Source: a virus. Taken from it: DNA of 23,892 nucleotides. The DNA lies in IMG/VR virus record IMGVR_UViG_3300049812_000383, positions 1 through 23,892 of that record. The stretch is one strand, 5' to 3'. The notes under the pieces are model-generated. The model was not told where the DNA came from. It ran no database searches and saw only the letters and a program-made list of their open reading frames with translations. Position numbers and translations under genes: made by a program. Below, in pieces: positions 23,186-23,892 of the stretch (position 1 is the stretch's first letter; each line of letters starts with the position of its first letter).

Positions 23186-23776
23186 TTATAAAGTCACTAT
23201 CTCATATAATTTATAACGAAAGTCAACAGTGGCTGTGAGATATTCAACATCTGCGACTTGTTGTGTATAGTCTAGTCCAGACAACGCAACTGGGAAACAA
23301 TCAGCAAACCGAACCTCTACGAGTGGATTATTTTTATTTGACAGTATTGAAAGTGTCGCATCAGAATATAAAGGTCTTTCTGCTACTGCTTGACCAACTT
23401 TACCTATATCAGTTTGTGCTTTACCAGCTGCGTTTGATGTGTTTGATGTGCTAGAACGAAAGTCTGTAAACTGTTGTCTAGTTTTTGGAAACCCTAAACC
23501 TATCATCCAGTTATGCATTTCTATGTAGTTTTCTAAACTTTCATCCACAAGAAACTGAACATTCAAACTTTCGTAAGTTACCTTATCACCAACGTAAGGT
23601 ATATCTTTGTAGGGTGTTGGTATTACTGCTTCACCCAAACTTATGCCAGGGATATTCGCAGTCTGAACAAAGAACTGCACTTTAGGTATCTGATTCAGAA
23701 TAAACCTAAACTGTGTTGGACTACTATAATCCAACTGATCTGGTTGTCTATTGAGAGGTGATGTTTCCGTTGTCAT
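23186..23776 (-). CDS. Tail-tube-fold structural protein (gp19-like)
   Basis: A 196-aa virion protein. The pattern FRFILNQIPKVQFFVQ, ANIPGISLGEA, YVGDKVTYESLNVQFLVDE, NYIEMHNWMIGLGFP and a final beta-rich VEYLTATVDFRYKLYEI follows the tail-tube fold of T4 gp19 (ALPAG, VAGDRTFDDWTVTVMND, FEVTLALDYWE). That fold is shared by tube, tube-initiator and tube-terminator proteins, so which T4 protein it equals is uncertain; its place after a probable structural gene and before uvsY does not settle this. The region 100-125 is Ser/Thr/Asn-rich. The ATG has no Shine-Dalgarno but is abutted by a perfect T4-type late promoter, in keeping with a late structural gene. Confidence 0.78.
   Translation of the reverse strand: MTTETSPLNRQPDQLDYSSPTQFRFILNQIPKVQFFVQTANIPGISLGEAVIPTPYKDIPYVGDKVTYESLNVQFLVDESLENYIEMHNWMIGLGFPKTRQQFTDFRSSTSNTSNAAGKAQTDIGKVGQAVAERPLYSDATLSILSNKNNPLVEVRFADCFPVALSGLDYTQQVADVEYLTATVDFRYKLYEIVTL
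23208..23215 (-). promoter_or_regulatory. Weak late-promoter-like box upstream of uvsY
   Basis: TATAAATT on the minus strand, seven of eight to the T4 late consensus, 35 nt before the uvsY ATG. It lies in the end of the tail gene and may be chance in AT-rich sequence. Confidence 0.25.
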
Positions 23777-23789
23777 AATAGTATTTATA
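23777..23789 (-). promoter_or_regulatory. T4-type late promoter
   Basis: The minus strand reads TATAAATACTATT, the complete extended T4 late consensus recognised by gp55. It ends one base before the ATG of the tail-tube-fold gene, so the message would be leaderless or nearly so. Confidence 0.85.
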
Positions 23790-23798
23790 AAGAAAAAA

Positions 23799-23821
23799 AA
23801 GAGGGGAACAAGTCCCCTCTT
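23799..23821 (-). terminator. Intrinsic terminator of the upstream structural gene
   Basis: A perfect 9-bp stem (arms 23799-23807 and 23813-23821, loop ACAAG) rich in G:C at its core. On the minus strand it is followed by a further run of six T, a classical rho-independent terminator. It lies 23 nt after the stop at 23845 and just before the late promoter. Confidence 0.88.
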
Positions 23822-23844
23822 CTTTTGGTTGGTTGGTAAAAAGA

Positions 23845-23892
23845 TTACATAAGGTTAGTAACTTTAACTCTTCTGTAATACTTGTTGGTATT
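23845..23892 (-). CDS. C-terminal end of an upstream gene, probably structural
   Basis: Fifteen in-frame codons reading NTNKYYRRVKVTNLM, then TAA at 23847-23845, followed by a terminator. Only the very end is present. In marine T4-like phages the capsid gene gp23 lies near uvsY, and an NKYYR-type end would suit a structural protein, but this is not enough to name it. Confidence 0.5.
   Translation of the reverse strand, partial: NTNKYYRRVKVTNLM

Noticed and set aside
23822-23840. Short GGTT tandem repeat after the upstream gene
   Set aside because: Only about three units; too short to call a repeat with meaning.

Overview
The window is part of the genome of a large T4-like tailed phage (myovirus). 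Almost every gene is on the minus strand, and the DNA is visibly AT-rich. The T4-type replication, recombination and late-transcription genes are recognisable by motif: gp43 polymerase, gp45 clamp, gp44/gp62 clamp loader, RegA, gp46/gp47, gp55, UvsW and UvsY. Alongside them is the accessory set usual in marine T4-like phages of cyanobacteria and SAR11-type alphaproteobacteria: Hsp20, a MoxR/CobS-like ATPase with a VWA partner, DUF3310 and several 2OG-Fe(II) oxygenases. No photosynthesis gene, tRNA, integrase, IS element or CRISPR array was seen. The exact host cannot be fixed; a SAR11 or similar marine bacterium fits best (inference).

Reading in the direction of transcription (high to low coordinates): 23845-23892 is the tail end of an upstream, probably structural, gene, closed by a terminator hairpin. 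Next, from a perfect T4-type late promoter, come a tail-tube-fold protein, UvsY, two tandem oxygenases, UvsW and a small Sm-like-looking protein. A second unit starts at a promoter near 19582-19610: sigma factor gp55, an oxygenase, gp47, gp46 and an NPPW methyltransferase. Next are three short units, each with its own promoter: a zincin-like/VWA protein, its MoxR-type AAA+ partner, and Hsp20. A long replication unit follows from a promoter at 10930-10959: oxygenase, DUF3310, gp45, gp44, gp62, RegA, an ATP-grasp ligase and a small protein. Finally, from a promoter abutting its start codon, come gp43, an unrecognised 467-aa protein, an asparagine-synthetase-like PP-loop enzyme and a cytosine-5 DNA methyltransferase that runs off the left edge.

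The genes fit together as a replisome (gp43, 45, 44, 62), recombination-dependent replication (46/47, UvsW, UvsY), post-transcriptional control (RegA) and the late-transcription switch (gp55 with gp45 as coactivator, acting on the late promoter at the right end). Genes are tightly packed: most junctions are ATGA overlaps or overlaps of exactly 14 nt, and no stretch over about 110 bases lacks a gene.

The least explained parts are the gp43-distal cassette (467-aa protein, PP-loop enzyme, C5 methyltransferase), the zincin/VWA/MoxR pair, a 12/12 consensus promoter pointing antisense at 19635-19663, and promoters nested inside hairpins or abutting start codons.
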